A DNA stretch of 64,000 bases from Mycobacterium sp. 1245111.1 (lineage in GTDB: Bacteria; Actinomycetota; Actinomycetes; Mycobacteriales; Mycobacteriaceae): NCBI RefSeq assembly GCF_001673405.1, contig NZ_LZLV01000112.1, positions 1-64,000 on the forward strand, written 5' to 3'. Positions 62,248-64,000 of the stretch are shown in pieces (position 1 is the stretch's first letter; every line of letters starts with the position of its first letter). The translations under genes and the position numbers were made by a program. The notes under the pieces were generated by a model. That model did not search any database, was not told the origin of the DNA, and saw nothing but the letters and a program-made list of their open reading frames with translations.

Positions 62248-63470
62248 GCACCACCCCTGGTGCGGCGGACGTCCTTGAACGGGACCCCGCGATCGGCGGC
62301 GTGTTCCCGAGGGAATTCCAGCACTCGCTCGGCAATGATGTTGCGCGCGATCTCGGTTGTGCCACCGCCGATGTTGACGATTTGACGGGACAAGAATTTC
62401 TCGCCGATAGCGGTGAACGCTGTAGTTCCCACGACGCCCTGTTCTCCGACCAGGGCCAGGGCGGTGTCGAGGACCAAGTTCTCGCATTCGGCGAAGAACA
62501 GCCGAGTCATCGATCCGGATGCAGGTGACATCTGCCCGGTGGACACACCGTGAAACACGTGCTCCCCCAGGGCCTTCTCCACAACTCGGTGCGCGAGGGC
62601 GCGTCCCGCGAGGCGTCGCGCCCAGCGATCATCGGATTGCTTGGTCGCCGCGACGAGAGCGACGAGGTCGATCGGGCCGCCGCGACCCGATTCGGCTGCG
62701 CCGCAGTTGGCGTATTCGGAGCCTTTCGCGACGGCCCGGCGTTCGTGGAACAGTTGCCGCGATGCAACGGCCCATCCGCCGCCAACCTCACCGACCACGT
62801 GTGCGTCGCCGAGCTCCACGTCGTCGAGGAACTCCTCGCAGAACTCCGCGGAGCCGTTGACCTGACGAATCCGCCGCAACGTCACACCCGGTGTGTCAAG
62901 CGGTACCAGGAACATCGTCAGGCCGTCGTGTTTGGGGACGTCCCAGTCCGTGCGTGCCAGACACAGCCCGAAGTCGGCTGCGAAGGCGCTGCTGCTCCAC
63001 GTCTTCGCGCCGTTCAGTATCCATCTGTCGCCGCGCCGTTCGGCTCGCGTGACGACGCCCGCGAGGTCCGAGCCACCGCTGGGTTCGGAGAGTAGTTGGC
63101 ACAGCACTTCTTCGCCGCGCAGTGCGGCGGCGATGTGGGTGCGCTTCTGGTCCTCACTGGCGGTGTCCAACAGGGTGGGGCTGCAGATGGTCAGACTCGG
63201 GATGTTGAGGATGACGGGCATGGCGTAGTCCTTGGCCTCTTCGTTGAATGCGAGCTGATACGCGTAGCCGAGTCCCAGGCCGCCGTACTCCCGGGGATAG
63301 CAGATGCCGGCAAATCGGCCGTCGAAGAGCCGCCGCTGGAGCTCGCGAGCATGCTGCCACGTGGCATCATCGGCGCGATCGGCGAATTGGGGCTCGCCGT
63401 TGAGCGGCGACATGTTGGCGGCGAGCCACTCCGCGGCGCGCTTGCGGAACTGGGGCACGGTCTCGGTCAT
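62244..63470 (-). CDS. Acyl-CoA dehydrogenase, long (alpha-type) FadE-like subunit
   Basis: 408 aa. Motifs: Leu-Ser-Glu-Pro-Ser-Gly-Gly-Ser-Asp-Leu, Trp-Ser-Ser-Ser-Ala, and C-terminal Ile-Gly-Gly-Gly-Thr-Thr-Glu-Ile. Glu243 in His-Glu-Arg is the likely base; the later site is Gly. It is coupled by 4 bp to the short subunit gene at 63467, an arrangement typical of heteromeric alpha2-beta2 FadE enzymes acting on steroid-like CoA esters. Confidence 0.9.
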   Translation of the reverse strand: MTETVPQFRKRAAEWLAANMSPLNGEPQFADRADDATWQHARELQRRLFDGRFAGICYPREYGGLGLGYAYQLAFNEEAKDYAMPVILNIPSLTICSPTLLDTASEDQKRTHIAAALRGEEVLCQLLSEPSGGSDLAGVVTRAERRGDRWILNGAKTWSSSAFAADFGLCLARTDWDVPKHDGLTMFLVPLDTPGVTLRRIRQVNGSAEFCEEFLDDVELGDAHVVGEVGGGWAVASRQLFHERRAVAKGSEYANCGAAESGRGGPIDLVALVAATKQSDDRWARRLAGRALAHRVVEKALGEHVFHGVSTGQMSPASGSMTRLFFAECENLVLDTALALVGEQGVVGTTAFTAIGEKFLSRQIVNIGGGTTEIARNIIAERVLEFPREHAADRGVPFKDVRRTRGGA

Positions 63471-64000
63471 CGGGTGAACTCTTGTTCTGCGAGAACGGCG
63501 TAGACCCGTTCCTGGTGTTCCTCGGTGGTACCGAACAGGGCTCGATCGACCTCGATGCGGCGCAAAAAGACATGCAGGTCGTGCTCCCAGGTCACGCCGA
63601 TCCCACCGTGCAGCTGGACGCAGTCCTGCGCGATCGCCACCGAATACTCGCCGACGTACGCCTTCGCCGCACTCACCGACACTGCGGCATCAGCCGATCG
63701 TGCCGACACGTCCCGCGTTGCCTTCGCCACGATCGCCCGGCACGCCTCGAGATGTGTCTTCATGTCGGCGAACCGATGTTTGAGGGCTTGGTAGGACGCC
63801 AGCGGGCGACCGAATGTGTGGCGGTCGAGTGCCCACGCGACTGTCATCGCGAAAACGCTGTCGAGGGCGCCGATGATCTCCGCGCACTGCAGCAGCTGTA
63901 CGACGAGCGCCTGGCGCTTCACTAATTCGGTTGTCTCCGAAGGTGTTCCGACTGCCGCATCGAGGCCAACTTCCACTCCGTCGAACCGGATAGACGCGTA
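63467..64000 (-). CDS. Acyl-CoA dehydrogenase, short (beta-type) FadE-like subunit, C-terminal part
   Basis: The frame is open to the right window edge, so the N-terminus is missing; 177 C-terminal residues are seen. It has Arg-His-Thr-Phe-Gly-Arg-Pro-Leu-Ala-Ser-Tyr-Gln-Ala and Gly-Gly-Ile-Gly-Val-Thr-Trp-Glu-His-Asp-Leu-His with the Glu kept. It pairs with the alpha-type subunit encoded next. It is probably first, or near first, in the operon reading into 59535. Confidence 0.9.
   Translation of the reverse strand, partial: YASIRFDGVEVGLDAAVGTPSETTELVKRQALVVQLLQCAEIIGALDSVFAMTVAWALDRHTFGRPLASYQALKHRFADMKTHLEACRAIVAKATRDVSARSADAAVSVSAAKAYVGEYSVAIAQDCVQLHGGIGVTWEHDLHVFLRRIEVDRALFGTTEEHQERVYAVLAEQEFTR

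Overview
This window looks like a chromosomal segment from a mycobacterium or a close relative. It has high GC, a complete yrbE-mce lipid-import operon, a mycofactocin-type short-chain dehydrogenase, LLM-type flavin oxidoreductases, four cytochromes P450, and many fadE/fadD/echA/MaoC-type genes. Genes sit in tight operons joined by ATGA or GTGA start-stop overlaps. I see no tRNA, rRNA, CRISPR array, transposase, integrase or phage gene. No stretch longer than about 290 bp lacks a gene.

Layout. 1-9478 (minus): mce operon yrbEA, yrbEB, mceA-F and the start of an Mce-associated membrane protein. 9764-11237 (minus): an unknown exported protein and a mycofactocin-type SDR, divergent from a P450/NTF2-like/SDR operon (11355-13904). 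14039-19132 (minus): aldehyde dehydrogenase, SDR, acyl-CoA ligase and a DUF427-thioesterase fusion. 19243-20864: a TetR regulator divergent from an SDR. 20866-28066 (minus): a second ligase, SDR, crotonases, a P450 and an acyl-CoA dehydrogenase. 28215-35119 (plus): a third ligase, a cysteine-less Ltp2-like thiolase, its DUF35 partner, crotonase, SMP-30 lactonase-like protein, two SDRs and a half-size MaoC protein. 35134-40112 (minus): three acyl-CoA dehydrogenases, then a MaoC hydratase with a TetR gene. 40215-50992 (plus): LLM oxidoreductases, a fused E1 alpha-beta dehydrogenase with a stand-alone lipoyl protein, three crotonases, a nitronate monooxygenase-like protein and two P450s. 51129-54766 (plus): two SDRs, an NTF2-like protein and a membrane adenylate cyclase. 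54763-59864: two amidohydrolases, each next to a gene for the same unknown small protein, plus TetR, ferredoxin and SDR genes. 59861-64000 (minus): an acyl-CoA dehydrogenase pair, two half-MaoC proteins and an aldehyde dehydrogenase.

The most interesting feature is a shared promoter element. Aligning the intergenic regions by eye gives TAGAAC-N7-GTTC(A/T)A(T/C)TGT at about 15 places, in front of almost every transcription unit from the mce operon to the last amidohydrolase. This suggests that one TetR-type regulator controls import and catabolism as a single regulon of more than 60 genes.

Taken together, the genes suggest uptake of a hydrophobic substrate by the Mce system. P450s, SDRs and aldehyde dehydrogenases would oxidise it and three ligases would activate it to CoA thioesters. 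Shortening would use acyl-CoA dehydrogenases, crotonases and MaoC hydratases, a probable retro-aldol cleavage (Ltp2-like/DUF35), and perhaps a lipoyl-dependent cleavage. The set resembles cholesterol side-chain catabolism. The usual steroid-ring genes (3-ketosteroid dehydrogenase, Rieske 9-alpha-hydroxylase, extradiol dioxygenase) are absent from the window, so the substrate is unknown and may be a different isoprenoid or polycyclic lipid. Functions are assigned from sequence motifs read by eye; no database search was run.
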